64,000 nucleotides of DNA, taken from assembly GCF_014653115.1 (NCBI RefSeq), contig NZ_BNAD01000001.1, positions 124,001 through 188,000 of the forward strand, written 5' to 3'. Below are positions 34,012-45,608 of the stretch, piece after piece (position 1 is the first letter of the stretch; each line of letters opens with the position of its first letter). The notes under the pieces are model-generated. The model was given only the letters and a program-made list of their open reading frames with translations. It did no database searches and had not been told where the DNA came from. Position numbers and translations under genes: made by a program. This stretch comes from Nocardioides flavus (ex Wang et al. 2016) (lineage in GTDB: Bacteria > Actinomycetota > Actinomycetes > Propionibacteriales > Nocardioidaceae).

Positions 34012-35091
34012 TCACCAGCCGGGGTGCTGGCCCTCCAGCAGGACCCGCCCGCCGTCGACGTCGTCGGTCCGCACCTCGCCCGCGACCCACGCCCGTACGC
34101 CGTGACCGGCCAGGAGGGAGATGGCGGCGTCGACGGACTCGGGCGCGGTCAGCGAGACCATGCCGACCCCGCAGTTGAGGGTGGCCTCGAGGTCGGCCTG
34201 GGCGACGTCACCGACCCGGCGCACGACGTCGAACACCGGCTGCGGGGTCCAGGTCGAGCGGTCGATGCGCACCGACAGCTCCTCGGGGATGACGCGCTCG
34301 AGGTTGGCGGCGAGCCCACCGCCGGTGATGTGCGACATCGCGTGGGTCTCGGTGCGGTCAGCGAGGTCGAGGCAGGCCTTGGCATAGATCCGGGTCGGCT
34401 CGAGGAGCTCCTCGCCGAGCGTGCGGCCGAGCTCGTCCACCTGGCGCTCGACGCTCCAGCCGGCCTGCTGGAGCAGGACGTGGCGCACGAGGGAGTAGCC
34501 GTTGGAGTGCAGGCCGCTGGCCTCCATCGCGATGACGACGTCCCCGGGCCGTACGCGGCCGGGACCCAGCAGCCTGCTGGCCTCGACGACGCCGGTCGTG
34601 GCGCCGGCGACGTCGTAGTCGTCGGGGTCGAGCAGGCCGGGGTGCTCGGCGGTCTCGCCGCCGATGAGCGCGCAGCCGGCGACCACGCACGCCTCGGCGA
34701 TGCCCTTGACGATCGCGGCGATGCGCTCGGGGACCACGCGGCCGCACGCGATGTAGTCGGTCATGAAGAGCGGCTCGGCGCCGCACACGACGAGGTCGTC
34801 GACGACCATGCCGACGAGGTCGAAGCCGATCGTGTCGTGGACGTCCATCAGCTGGGCGATCGCGACCTTGGTGCCGACGCCGTCGGTCGAGGTGGCCAGC
34901 AGCGGCCGCTCGTAGCGGGTGAGCGCCGAGGCGTCGAAGAGCCCGGCGAAGCCGCCGAGCCCGCCGATCATCTCGGGGCGGCGGGCCTTCTCGACCCACC
35001 CCTTCATCAGGTCGATCGCCCGGTCGGCCGCCTCGATCGAGACCCCGGCGGCGGCGTAGGCGCCTTCGGTGCGGGCACTGTGGTCGGTCAC
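34012..35091 (-). CDS. purM: Phosphoribosylformylglycinamidine cyclo-ligase (AIR synthetase)
   Basis: 359 aa. ATP-dependent ring closure of FGAM to AIR, step 5 of purine synthesis. Characteristic LLATSTDGVGTKVAIAQ, GGETAEHPG and SNGYSLVRH segments are present. The GTG at 35091 follows GAGGAG by four to five bases. It lies 31 bp after purF and is surely cotranscribed with it. Confidence 0.97.
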   Translation of the reverse strand: MTDHSARTEGAYAAAGVSIEAADRAIDLMKGWVEKARRPEMIGGLGGFAGLFDASALTRYERPLLATSTDGVGTKVAIAQLMDVHDTIGFDLVGMVVDDLVVCGAEPLFMTDYIACGRVVPERIAAIVKGIAEACVVAGCALIGGETAEHPGLLDPDDYDVAGATTGVVEASRLLGPGRVRPGDVVIAMEASGLHSNGYSLVRHVLLQQAGWSVERQVDELGRTLGEELLEPTRIYAKACLDLADRTETHAMSHITGGGLAANLERVIPEELSVRIDRSTWTPQPVFDVVRRVGDVAQADLEATLNCGVGMVSLTAPESVDAAISLLAGHGVRAWVAGEVRTDDVDGGRVLLEGQHPGW

Positions 35092-35122
35092 GGGGCTCCT
35101 CGTGGGCTGCGTACGGGGCGGG

Positions 35123-36661
35123 TCAGGGGTTGTTGAGGACCGGCAGCGCCCGGCCCATCGTCGGCGACTGCAGCGTCGCCTCGAGCAGGTGCTTGCCGAG
35201 CAGGCTCTCGTCGGGCAGCTCCACGGGGTACTCGCCGGTGAAGCAGGCCTGGCACAGCCGCTCAGCCGGCTGCCCGGTGGCCTCGACCATGCCCTCGAGG
35301 GAGATGTAGCCGAGGCTGTCGGCGCCGACGCTGGAGGCGATCTCATCGACGTCGAGGCCGTTGGCGATCAGCTCGGCGCGGGTGGCGAAGTCGATGCCGT
35401 AGAAGCACGGCCACTTCACCGGCGGGCTCGAGATGCGTACGTGCACCTCGAGCGCGCCCGCCTCGCGGAGCATCCGGACCTGGGCACGCTGGGTGTTCCC
35501 GCGCACGATCGAGTCGTCGACCACCACGATGCGCTTGCCGCGGATCATGTGCTCGAGCGCGTTGAGCTTGAGGCGGATGCCGAGCTGGCGCAGCGTCTGG
35601 CTGGGCTGGATGAAGGTGCGCCCGACGTAGGCGTTCTTGACGAACCCCTGCCCGAACGGGATGCCGGACTCGGCGGCGTAGCCGGAGGCCGCGGGCGTGC
35701 CGGACTCCGGCACGGGCATGACGAGGTCGGCGTCGACGGGGAACTCGCGGGCCAGGCGGCGGCCCATCTCGACGCGCGCCTCGTGGACGTTGCGGCCGCT
35801 GATGGTGGCGTCGGGGCGGGCGAGGTAGACGTACTCGAAGACGCAGCCCTTGCGGTCGGGCTCGGCGAAGGTGTGGGAGCGAAGGCCGTTCTCGTCGATG
35901 ACGATCATCTCGCCGGGCTCGACCTCGCGGACCCTGCTGGCGCCGATCGTGGCCAGGGCGGCGTCCTCGCTGGCGACGACCCAGCCGCGGTCGAGGCGGC
36001 CGAGCACCAGCGGACGGATGCCCTGCGGGTCGCGCGCGGCGTAGAGGGTGTGCTCGTTCATCCAGACGAAGCAGAAGGCCCCCCGCAGCAGCGGCAGGAC
36101 CTCCAGGGCACGCTGCTCGAGGGTCGTGTCGGGGTGGTGCGCGAGGAGCGCCGTGACGAGGCTGGTGTCGTTGGTCGCGCCCTCGACGCCCTTGATCTCG
36201 AGCTCGCCGGCCGGACCGGGGAGCTCGCCGACCATCTCGCGCAGCTCGTGGGTGTTGATCAGGTTGCCGTTGTGGCCGAGCGCGATCGACCCGTCGCCGG
36301 TCGGGCGGAAGGTCGGCTGCGCGTTCTGCCAGGTCGAGGCGCCGGTCGTGGAGTAGCGCGAGTGACCGATCGCGAGGTGGCCCTTGAGCGACTCGAGCGT
36401 CGACTCGTCGAAGACCTGCGAGACCAGGCCCATGTCCTTGTAGACCAGGATCTGGCGACCGTTGCTGACCGCGATGCCGGCCGACTCCTGGCCGCGGTGC
36501 TGCAGCGCGTAGAGGCCGAAGTAGGTCAGCTTGGCGACGTCCTCGCCGGGGGCCCAGACGCCGAAGACGCCACAGGCGTCCTGCGGGCCCTGGTCCTGGG
36601 GGTCGAGTGCCGTGGTCAGGCGGCCGTCGCCGCCCGTCCGCCTGCTCGTCTGGTAGGGCAC
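35123..36661 (-). CDS. purF: Amidophosphoribosyltransferase
   Basis: 512 aa, first committed step of purine synthesis: glutamine plus PRPP to phosphoribosylamine. Glutaminase Cys30 in DACGVFGVW becomes N-terminal after removal of a 29-residue propeptide. The PRPP loop VVVDDSIVRGNTQR is near residue 375. Cys residues at the C-terminus (RLCQACFTG) match the Bacillus-type enzyme carrying a [4Fe-4S] cluster. The GTG at 36661 is seven bases past a TAGACT -10, so a leaderless purFM transcript is likely. Confidence 0.97.
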   Translation of the reverse strand: MPYQTSRRTGGDGRLTTALDPQDQGPQDACGVFGVWAPGEDVAKLTYFGLYALQHRGQESAGIAVSNGRQILVYKDMGLVSQVFDESTLESLKGHLAIGHSRYSTTGASTWQNAQPTFRPTGDGSIALGHNGNLINTHELREMVGELPGPAGELEIKGVEGATNDTSLVTALLAHHPDTTLEQRALEVLPLLRGAFCFVWMNEHTLYAARDPQGIRPLVLGRLDRGWVVASEDAALATIGASRVREVEPGEMIVIDENGLRSHTFAEPDRKGCVFEYVYLARPDATISGRNVHEARVEMGRRLAREFPVDADLVMPVPESGTPAASGYAAESGIPFGQGFVKNAYVGRTFIQPSQTLRQLGIRLKLNALEHMIRGKRIVVVDDSIVRGNTQRAQVRMLREAGALEVHVRISSPPVKWPCFYGIDFATRAELIANGLDVDEIASSVGADSLGYISLEGMVEATGQPAERLCQACFTGEYPVELPDESLLGKHLLEATLQSPTMGRALPVLNNP

Positions 36662-36668
36662 GACCCGC

Positions 36669-36674
36669 AGTCTA
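36669..36674 (-). promoter_or_regulatory. Candidate -10 for leaderless purF
   Basis: Minus strand TAGACT, then seven bases, then the purF GTG. It supports the long start with propeptide. Confidence 0.45.
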
Positions 36675-36719
36675 CGGCCGCGCGGCGCGATCGCAGCACC
36701 CGCGCCCGCACGCCGATAT

Positions 36720-36772
36720 CTGAGGACGAGATGAACGGCTCAGCACCCGAACGATGACGACCACGTCCTCAG
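36720..36772. repeat. Inverted repeat in the gap downstream of the NAD(P)-binding gene
   Basis: CTGAGGACG (36720-36728) pairs with CGTCCTCAG (36764-36772) around 35 bases. It lies 8 bp past the stop of the 36780 gene and may be its terminator. Confidence 0.6.
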
Positions 36773-36779
36773 TTGTCCG

Positions 36780-37820
36780 TCAGGTCCCCGGCAGCAGCGC
36801 CCGCACGCGGTGCAGCGCGAGCCGGGCGGCCGTACGCCCCGAGGCCGGGAGCGGCAGCACGTCGAGCAGCGGGTTGCCCCGGGCCCACGCGGGGTCGGAC
36901 GGCAGCGCGCCCTCGGGGCCGGCGTACATCGGGGTGAGCGCGCGGCGCACGGCCTCCTCCACGCCGAGGAGCGGTCCGCCGGCGCGCGGCGCCCACGTGT
37001 GCTCGGGCCGGCAGACCATGTCGTGGTGCAGCGACTCGATCAGCGCGGTGACGGTGTGGAAGGGCGCGGTGGTCGCCAGCGCCGTGCCCAGGCCGACCAG
37101 CCCGGCCGGCGCGACCGGCGCCGGGACGCGGACCCGGGAGAGCCCTGCCTGGTCGCCGACCACCCGCATCAGGTCGGGGTAGGCGAGCACGTCGGGGCTG
37201 CCGACGTCGACCGCGCCCCGCGGACCGTCGTCGGTGAGGGCGTCGTCGACCGCGCGCAGGACGTCGGAGACCGCCACCGGCTGGACGCTGCTGTCCATCC
37301 AGGTGGGCACGGGCTGCACGAGGAACAGCGTCGCGACCTGCCGGATGATCTCGAAGGACGTCGACCCCGCACCGATCACCACCCCGGCGCGCAGCGCGAC
37401 GGCATCGTCGGCGCAGGCGAGGAGGATCCGCTCCACCTCGAGCCGTGAGGAGATGTGGGCGGACAGGTCTGCCTCGGGCACGTCGGGCACCAGTCCCGAG
37501 AGGTAGACGACGCGGCGGACCCCCGCCGCGGCCACGACGTCGGCCACGGTCTGCGCGCCGAGGCGGTCACGGTCGGAGAAGTCGCTGCGGTCGAGCGAGT
37601 GCACCAGGTAGACGACGGCGTCGACGCCGGTGACCGCCTCGAGGACGGCGGCGGGGTCGGTGACGTCGCACCGGATCGCGCGGACGCGGTCGTCCCAGCC
37701 GAATCGGTCCGGGCGCGGCGCGGACGACGATGCCGCCACCACGTCGTGCCCGTGCTCGAGCAGGTGGGGCACCAGGCGCGAGCCGACGTAGCCGGTGGCG
37801 CCGAGGACGAGGACCCTCAT
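36780..37820 (-). CDS. NAD(P)-binding atypical SDR epimerase-like protein
   Basis: 346 aa. The Rossmann motif VLVLGATGYVGSRLVPHLL starts at residue 3, with further SDR features (VDAVVYLVHSL, RRVVYLSGLVP). The canonical YxxxK is not evident, so this is an atypical NmrA/DUF2867-like oxidoreductase of unknown substrate. The ATG at 37820 overlaps the stop of the SRPBCC gene (ATGA), making a two-gene unit. The pairing may reflect lipid or quinone chemistry, but this is inference. Confidence 0.9.
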   Translation of the reverse strand: MRVLVLGATGYVGSRLVPHLLEHGHDVVAASSSAPRPDRFGWDDRVRAIRCDVTDPAAVLEAVTGVDAVVYLVHSLDRSDFSDRDRLGAQTVADVVAAAGVRRVVYLSGLVPDVPEADLSAHISSRLEVERILLACADDAVALRAGVVIGAGSTSFEIIRQVATLFLVQPVPTWMDSSVQPVAVSDVLRAVDDALTDDGPRGAVDVGSPDVLAYPDLMRVVGDQAGLSRVRVPAPVAPAGLVGLGTALATTAPFHTVTALIESLHHDMVCRPEHTWAPRAGGPLLGVEEAVRRALTPMYAGPEGALPSDPAWARGNPLLDVLPLPASGRTAARLALHRVRALLPGT

Positions 37821-38290
37821 GCGGGGGTCTCGCCGAGGTGGCGGAGCAGGTTGCGGGAGAACACCGAGCCCATGTGCTTGACGACGCCGGCCATCACCAG
37901 CTCGACCGCGGGCCGGGCCAGGCCGGGCAGCGGCAGCCTGGTGCTGATCTCCAGGTCGATGCTCACCTCGGTGCCGCCGTCGGGGTGGTCGGCCAGCTCG
38001 TACGTGCCCTCGACGGCCGTCGTCTCGTGCGTGCGCGCCGGGTCGTGGCTGAACGTGATCCGCTCTTCCGGCTCGAACGCCATGACCTCGGTGAAGTGCG
38101 GCGCGACGGAGAGGTGCAGCACCGGGATGGTGCCCATCCGCCACGTCCACCGGTCGCCGTCGACGTCGATCGAGGTGACGTACGGAGTGATCTCGGCGAT
38201 CAGGTCCGCGTCGGTCAGGGCCGCCCAGACCTCGCTGCGCGGCGAGGTCAGCACCGCCGAGGAGCGGTCGCGGGCACGGAAGGTCGCCAT
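37817..38290 (-). CDS. SRPBCC (START/Bet v1-like) lipid-binding fold protein
   Basis: 157 aa, soluble. Typical polyketide-cyclase/dehydrase pattern: FRARDRSSAVLTSPRSEVWA at the N-terminus, TSIDVDGDRWTWRM in the middle, a long C-terminal helix (AVELVMAGVVKHMGSVFSRN). The ATG at 38290 is seven bases past TAGCGT (leaderless). Ligand unknown. Coupled to the following NAD(P)-binding gene. Confidence 0.88.
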   Translation of the reverse strand: MATFRARDRSSAVLTSPRSEVWAALTDADLIAEITPYVTSIDVDGDRWTWRMGTIPVLHLSVAPHFTEVMAFEPEERITFSHDPARTHETTAVEGTYELADHPDGGTEVSIDLEISTRLPLPGLARPAVELVMAGVVKHMGSVFSRNLLRHLGETPA

Positions 38291-38339
38291 GGGAGCCACG
38301 CTACCGACGGCGCCCACACGCGCGGACCACCCGCGGAGC

Positions 38340-38458
38340 GGTGTGTGAGACATGTGCGATCGGCCAAGAACCTGCGTCACTCACCGCTCGCGTGAGGCCG
38401 CCGGGCCGGAGGTGTGTGAGGCATGTTCCGTCGGGCCAGAACGTGCCTCACTCACCGC
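38340..38458. repeat. Two direct copies of a 47-48 bp palindromic element
   Basis: 38340-38386 and 38411-38458 both begin GGTGTGTGAG and end CACTCACCGC. Copy two is itself an inverted repeat: GGTGTGTGAGGCATGTTC against GAACGTGCCTCACTCACC, two mismatches in 18. The element lies just past the stop of the M20 peptidase gene. Confidence 0.8.
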
Positions 38459-38468
38459 CCGGCGGTGG

Positions 38469-39818
38469 TCAGCCGCGCGGCAGCTCGCCGAGGTTGCGCA
38501 GCAGCAGCGCCTCGGCCTTGACGACCTTCTCGAACTCGGCGAGGTGCAGGCCCTCGTTGGCGCCGTGGGCGCGGGTGTCGGGGTCCTCCACACCGGTGAC
38601 GAGCACGCTGGCCCGGGGGAACGCCTCGAGGAACTCGGCGATGAACGGGATCGACCCGCCGACGCCCATGTCGACCGGGGCGGTGCCGTCCCAGGCCTCG
38701 GCGAAGGCAGCACGCGCGGCGTCGTACGCCGGGCCGCTGGCGTCGATCTGGGTGGCCTCGCCCGTGTCGACGACGGTCGTGGTCAGCGTCGCGCCCCACG
38801 GGGTGTGCTTCTCGAGGTGGGCCTGGAGGCACTGCACGGCGTTGGCCGTGGTGTCCCCGGGAGCGATGCGCATGCTGATGCGGCAGCGAGCGGCGGGCAC
38901 GAGCGTGTTGGAGGCGCCCTCCACCTTGGGCGCGTCGAGGCCGGTGATGCTGATCGACGGCTTGGTCCACAGGCGCTCGACGACGGAGCCGGAGCCGATC
39001 CACTGGATGCCCTCCGCCGCACCGGACTCGGCACGCAGGCGGGCCTCGGGGTACTCGACGTCGGCAGCCGGGCCGGCGTGCAGGCCCTCGACGGCGACGT
39101 TGCCCTCGTCGTCGTTGAGGCTGGCGATGACGCGGCTCAGGGTCATGATCGAGTCGGGGACGAGGCCGCCCCACATGCCGCTGTGCACGGCGTGGGTGAG
39201 GGTACGGATCTCGACGTCCATCCGGACCAGGCCGCGCAGGCTGGTGGTGAGGGCCGGCTCGCCGATGTCCCAGTTGCCGGAGTCGGCGATGACGATGACG
39301 TCGGCCTCGAGGCGGTCCTTGTAGGTCTCGAGCAGCTCGACGAGGGTGTCCGAGCCGACCTCCTCCTCGCCCTCGATGAACATCACCAGGTTGACCGGGA
39401 GGTCGTCGCCGAAGATCCGGACCGCACCCAGGTGCGCGGCGATGCCGGCCTTGTCGTCGGCCGCGCCGCGGCCGTAGAGGCGGTCTCCGCGCTCGGTCGG
39501 CTCCCACGGAGGGGAGTCCCAGTCGGCGTGGTCGTTCTCGGGCTGCACGTCGTGGTGGGCGTACAGCAGGACGGTGGGGGCACCCGCGGGCCCGGCCTTC
39601 TTCGCGATCACGGCCGGCGGGGCGCCGTCGTACGCGCGGACGATCTCGCAGTCGAAGCCCTCGGCGGCGAACAGGTCGCGCGTGGCCTCGGCGCTGCGCT
39701 CGACCTCGCCGGCGCGAGCCGGGTCGGCGGAGACGGACTCGATGCGGACGAGGTCCTCGAGGTCGCGGCGGATGCCGGGCATGACCTCGGCGAGGCGAGC
39801 GGAGATGTCGACAGTCAT
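38469..39818 (-). CDS. M20-family dipeptidase
   Basis: 449 aa, di-zinc cytoplasmic peptidase (PepV/CNDP-like). Metal ligands: LLYAHHDVQP (His, Asp), GRGAADDKAG (bridging Asp) and MFIEGEEEVGS (catalytic Glu and ligand Glu); the lid domain contains HSGMWGG. The ATG at 39818 follows TAGGGT by seven bases; an in-frame GTG is 9 bp upstream. Substrate range unknown. It follows the GNAT gene, whose TAG stop lies in that -10. Confidence 0.93.
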   Translation of the reverse strand: MTVDISARLAEVMPGIRRDLEDLVRIESVSADPARAGEVERSAEATRDLFAAEGFDCEIVRAYDGAPPAVIAKKAGPAGAPTVLLYAHHDVQPENDHADWDSPPWEPTERGDRLYGRGAADDKAGIAAHLGAVRIFGDDLPVNLVMFIEGEEEVGSDTLVELLETYKDRLEADVIVIADSGNWDIGEPALTTSLRGLVRMDVEIRTLTHAVHSGMWGGLVPDSIMTLSRVIASLNDDEGNVAVEGLHAGPAADVEYPEARLRAESGAAEGIQWIGSGSVVERLWTKPSISITGLDAPKVEGASNTLVPAARCRISMRIAPGDTTANAVQCLQAHLEKHTPWGATLTTTVVDTGEATQIDASGPAYDAARAAFAEAWDGTAPVDMGVGGSIPFIAEFLEAFPRASVLVTGVEDPDTRAHGANEGLHLAEFEKVVKAEALLLRNLGELPRG

Positions 39819-39828
39819 GTCGGTCACC

Positions 39829-40650
39829 CTAGGACCCGCCCCGACGCTCCTCGCCCGGGGCCCAGTCGCCGCTGCGCCGCTCCAGCATCAGCTGCCGCTC
39901 GACGTCGGCGAAGCCGAGCCGGCGATAGACCCCGATCGCCTCGCCGTCGGTGTCGGCCACGATCACGAGCGTACGGACACCCAGCCGGTCGAGGGCGTGC
40001 TGACCGGCCGCGTGCACGACGGCTGCGGCCAGGCCCTTGCGGCGGTGGTCGGGGTGGGTCTCGACGCTCTGGAAGCGGGCGACGCCCTCCTCGGTGACGA
40101 AGACGCCCGCAGTGGAGACCACCTCGCCGTCGACGAAGGCACCGAACCGCCGGCCGCGCCCGGCGTCGACGAGCCGGCGCTCCTGCGCGTTCTTGCGCCG
40201 CGCGAACGTCATGAACACCTCCTCGGCGGTCCGACCGTCGACGTGGCGGCTGAGCCGGGCGCGCGACTCCCAGTCCTCGTCGGACTCGAGCGCGCGGACC
40301 TCCGCCTCGACCTCGCGGGCGGCCTCGAGCCGCTCGGCGGTCAGCACGCTCGCGACGTCGACCGTCATGCCCGCGGCCTCGAAGGCGGCCCGCGCCTCGT
40401 CGGACAGATCAGCGGTGTCGATGCCGATGCTGACGTGGTCGGCCGTCGGGAACTCGGTGTGGAACGCGCCCACGACCTCCTTCTCACCGCCGGGCACGGG
40501 CGGCTGCGCGAGCAGCAGGAAGTTGCCCCAGAAGTAGGTCGGGTTCTCCGGTGACCGCACGACGAGGTGGGTGCCGCGGTCCTCCACGAGGCTGCCCGAG
40601 GCGGTCAGCAGCGCGAGGTCGGTCCGGAAGCCGAGGGAGCTGACGTTCAT
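39829..40650 (-). CDS. GNAT-family N-acetyltransferase
   Basis: 273 aa. C-terminal GNAT domain with the acetyl-CoA loop [20 protein letters not shown] near residue 198 and the final beta strand [18 protein letters not shown]. The N-terminal 120 residues are a second, degenerate GNAT-like half. The ATG at 40650 overlaps the SCP-like stop (ATGA). Substrate unknown. Confidence 0.92.
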   Translation of the reverse strand: MNVSSLGFRTDLALLTASGSLVEDRGTHLVVRSPENPTYFWGNFLLLAQPPVPGGEKEVVGAFHTEFPTADHVSIGIDTADLSDEARAAFEAAGMTVDVASVLTAERLEAAREVEAEVRALESDEDWESRARLSRHVDGRTAEEVFMTFARRKNAQERRLVDAGRGRRFGAFVDGEVVSTAGVFVTEEGVARFQSVETHPDHRRKGLAAAVVHAAGQHALDRLGVRTLVIVADTDGEAIGVYRRLGFADVERQLMLERRSGDWAPGEERRGGS

Positions 40651-40991
40651 GGGGCGGAGAGTAACGGCAGGTACGGCGACAGGTCCGTGCGCTCCCCGCT
40701 CGCGACCACGGCGCCGGAGTCGAGTGCCTCGGCCCAGGTCGTGTGCCCGGTGGCGAGCCCCAGCCACGTGTCGGCGTCGGTCTCGACGACCGCCGGCGGG
40801 GTGCCGCGGGTGTGGCGCACGCCCGGCACGGCCTGCACCGCGGCGTACGGAGGCACCCGGACCTCGACCGAGCGACCGGGTGCGCGCGTCTCGAGGACCG
40901 CGAGGTAGTGCTTGACCAACGCTTTGGTGTCGGTCGCGGCGAGCGCCGTCTCGAGCTGCGCGGGGGTGAGGACCTTCAGTCGTGCGGGCAC
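40647..40991 (-). CDS. Sterol-carrier-like family protein
   Basis: 114 aa, a small alpha/beta protein of the bacterial SCP-type (MDMPI-like C-terminal) kind: [26 protein letters not shown] contains the typical D-x-x-x-W-L-x-L-x-x-G-x-x-x-W signature. Often found near purF in actinobacteria. The GTG at 40991 is six bases past TAGCCT (40998-41003), so leaderless. Coupled to the GNAT gene by a 4-bp overlap. Confidence 0.88.
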   Translation of the reverse strand: MPARLKVLTPAQLETALAATDTKALVKHYLAVLETRAPGRSVEVRVPPYAAVQAVPGVRHTRGTPPAVVETDADTWLGLATGHTTWAEALDSGAVVASGERTDLSPYLPLLSAP

Positions 40992-41008
40992 AGCCTGAGG
41001 CTAGACCC

Positions 41009-41091
41009 GCACCATGAAGGCAGTTCGCGCCAGGTCAGGGGCCGCTGAGCGTAGAGGAACGGGCCCGACCGGCGAACTGCCTTCATGGTGC
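41009..41091. repeat. 20-bp perfect inverted repeat abutting the hydrolase stop
   Basis: GCACCATGAAGGCAGTTCGC (41009-41028) pairs perfectly with 41072-41091 around 43 bases. The right arm touches the stop codon of the 41092 gene, so it is placed as that gene's terminator. Confidence 0.85.
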
Positions 41092-41925
41092 TCAGGCGAT
41101 CTCGTCGAGGATGCCGATGATGGTCGCCCATGCGTCGCTCGTCGGGTCGATGACCCCGAAGTGGCCGCCGGTGACGGGCACCAGGGTGGCCTCCGCGCCG
41201 GCGGCGGTCGCGGCCTCGACGTAGCGGGCGGACTGCTCGAAGGGGACGATGTCGTCGTCACCGGCGTGGACCGCCCACAACGGCACGTCGAGCGGGATCT
41301 GTCGTTGCGGGTCGGCCAGGTCGTACGACTCGTCGTCGGGGCCGGCGCCCATGAGCGCCTGCACGGCGCCGCCGCCGAGGCCCTGCTCGAAGGCGCTCGT
41401 CAGGTCGAGCACACCGGCCTGCGAGATCACGTGGGTGACCTCGATGCCGGCCGGCCACTCCGTGCGACCGCGCGCGGCGGCCCAGGCGGCGAGGTGCCCG
41501 CCTGCGGAGTGCCCCAGGGTGATGACAGGGCCGGTGTGGGTGCTCGTCATCACGGCCAGACCGCGGTCGATGTCGTCGAAGGTCTCGGGGAAGCCGCCCC
41601 CGTTGCCGACGCGGCGGTACTCCAGGTTGACGGTGGTCCAGCCGCGCGCGGTGAGGTCCTCGGCGAGCGGGGTGCCGAGCGAGGCGTCGTACTGCGCCTT
41701 CCAGAAGCCGCCGTGGATGATTGCCACGAGCCCGCGGCTCTCCCCCTCGGGGTCGCGCACCTCGACCCACTGGCTGGGGTCGTCGCCGTAGTGGATGCGG
41801 TCAGGAGGTGGTGCGCCCGGGTTTCCGGTAGGGCTGGACACGATGGACTCCTCGGAGCAGGCGCTCAGCAGCGCAGACGGGACGATCCCGAGTACGGGCA
41901 GCGCGAGGAGCGTACGACGGCGCAT
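41092..41925 (-). CDS. Lipoprotein alpha/beta hydrolase (esterase-like)
   Basis: 277 aa, exported: MRRRTLLALPVLGIVPSALLSAC with a lipobox Cys at 23. Oxyanion motif HGGFW near residue 70, nucleophile Ser in GHSAGGHLAAW near residue 139, Asp in HAGDDDIVPFEQS and His in TGGHFGV complete a catalytic triad. Resembles kynurenine-formamidase/BD-FAE-like esterases. Substrate unknown. Confidence 0.92.
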   Translation of the reverse strand: MRRRTLLALPVLGIVPSALLSACSEESIVSSPTGNPGAPPPDRIHYGDDPSQWVEVRDPEGESRGLVAIIHGGFWKAQYDASLGTPLAEDLTARGWTTVNLEYRRVGNGGGFPETFDDIDRGLAVMTSTHTGPVITLGHSAGGHLAAWAAARGRTEWPAGIEVTHVISQAGVLDLTSAFEQGLGGGAVQALMGAGPDDESYDLADPQRQIPLDVPLWAVHAGDDDIVPFEQSARYVEAATAAGAEATLVPVTGGHFGVIDPTSDAWATIIGILDEIA

Positions 41926-41995
41926 GCCGGATGTTCGGAGCCGCTCGTCGGATCGCTGGGTGACGATCGCCGGTGTGGGTCGTCGACATCGGATC

Positions 41996-42072
41996 GTGGA
42001 GTCCGTGTTCCGGACAGTGGCTCGCCGACTCCACGCTCTCGTTGCGATCCCCGGGCAACCGGTGATCGCAAC
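41996..42072. repeat. Two short inverted repeats downstream of purL
   Basis: GTGGAGTC (41996-42003) with GACTCCAC (42027-42034), and GTTGCGAT (42041-42048) with ATCGCAAC (42065-42072). They lie 22 bp past the purL stop and may form tandem terminator hairpins. Bases 41926-41995 show nothing further. Confidence 0.6.
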
Positions 42073-42093
42073 GACGGGGCTCGACCCCGGCCC

Positions 42094-44427
<2,334 letters not shown>

Positions 44428-44433
44428 GACCCC

Positions 44434-44439
44434 AATCTA
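44434..44439 (-). promoter_or_regulatory. Candidate -10 for leaderless purL
   Basis: Minus strand TAGATT, six bases before the purL GTG. Its TAG (44439-44437) is the stop codon of the preceding gene. Confidence 0.5.
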
Positions 44440-45606
44440 CCGGCGGCGGCCCCCCTGGTCCGCGTCGGGCGCCGGCTCGTGGACGACCTCGACGAGCGAG
44501 CGCCGCCCGGCCTCCTCCACGCCCTCCTCCGGGTCCTCCTCCGGGTCCTCCTCCGCGCGCTCGCGCCGCGACTCCCTCGCCCGCCCGTTCTCGCGCGCGG
44601 CCTCACGCTCGGCCCTGCGCGCGGCCCGCTCGGCTCGCTTCTCCTCGAGAGCGGCGCGCTTGGCCTCCTTGACGACCTCCTTGTCGCGGGCGACCCGCGC
44701 GGCGGCCTCGTCGGCCGTGCTGCGCTCGAGGCGGGGTACGCCGGTCCGCGCGGCAGCGCTGCGTCCACCCGCCGCGCCTCGCGCCATCGTGCCTGCCCGC
44801 GCCGCCATGGCCCCGGCGCCCATGCCCCCGATGGGCGGGGCGGCCTGGCCCGACGAGCGCCTGGCCGCCGCGCCGCGCAGGGCCGCCGCCGCGCCCGCCC
44901 CGGCCGCGAGCGGGCCCGGGCCGCCCGACGAGATCCCGGTCAGGTCGGGTGTCGACACCGAGACGGGGGCGATCGGCGGCAGCGCGCCCACCCCTGCCTG
45001 GGCGGCGCCCCGTACGGAGGTCGACGCGCCCGGCACGGAGCCGACGCCGGACACCTCGCGGGCCGGGCCGAGGACCCCGGGGAACCGCCCGCTGGTCAGG
45101 GTCATCAGCTCGATGCGCACGGTGACGAGCTCGGCGCGCGCCGCGCGGAGCCGGGCGGCCTCCCCGTCGAGGGAGACGGTGAGGCGGCGACGGATCTCCT
45201 CGGTCTCGGCCTGTCCACGCACGACCTTGCCCCGGTCATCGTCCTCCGAGGGCCTGAAGACGAGGTGGCGCGCCTCGCCGACCGTCTCGTGCGGCACCAT
45301 CGCCACGGTCGTCCAGGCACGGTCGAGCTCCTTCTGCGACGAGGTGAGGATCGTGCTGACCGCCCGCAGCGACCCGGCGACCTGCTCGGCGAGAGCGGTG
45401 AAGCGGTCGAGGTTGGCCAGCACCTCGCGGCGGTGCTCGGCGAAGCTCTCCGCGGCTGCGGCGTCCCAACCCTCGGTGGCGCGACGGGCCGCCTCGACGA
45501 GCTCGTCGCCGCGACGCGCCACGAGGACGGCGAGCTCGCTCCAGCGCTCCGCCGCGGCCTCCAGCGGACGCACGTCGGCGCGGAGCTGCCACGGGTTGGC
45601 GGGCAC
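44437..45606 (-). CDS. WXG100-like protein with long charged tail (type VII-like locus II)
   Basis: 389 aa. The N-terminal about 100 residues form an ESX-type hairpin: LEAAAERWSELAVLVARRG, then EGWDAAAAESFAEHR as a W-x-(A)-like turn, then a second helix ending in SSQKELDRAWTTVAM. A Gly/Ala/Pro-rich middle (residues about 200-310) is followed by a very basic-acidic Arg/Glu tail (RERAEEDPEEDPEEG). No signal peptide. The GTG at 45606 starts two bases after the EspC-like stop, so they are one operon. Probable T7SS substrate or structural partner, by inference. Confidence 0.78.
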   Translation of the reverse strand: MPANPWQLRADVRPLEAAAERWSELAVLVARRGDELVEAARRATEGWDAAAAESFAEHRREVLANLDRFTALAEQVAGSLRAVSTILTSSQKELDRAWTTVAMVPHETVGEARHLVFRPSEDDDRGKVVRGQAETEEIRRRLTVSLDGEAARLRAARAELVTVRIELMTLTSGRFPGVLGPAREVSGVGSVPGASTSVRGAAQAGVGALPPIAPVSVSTPDLTGISSGGPGPLAAGAGAAAALRGAAARRSSGQAAPPIGGMGAGAMAARAGTMARGAAGGRSAAARTGVPRLERSTADEAAARVARDKEVVKEAKRAALEEKRAERAARRAEREAARENGRARESRRERAEEDPEEDPEEGVEEAGRRSLVEVVHEPAPDADQGGRRR

Positions 45607-45608
45607 GG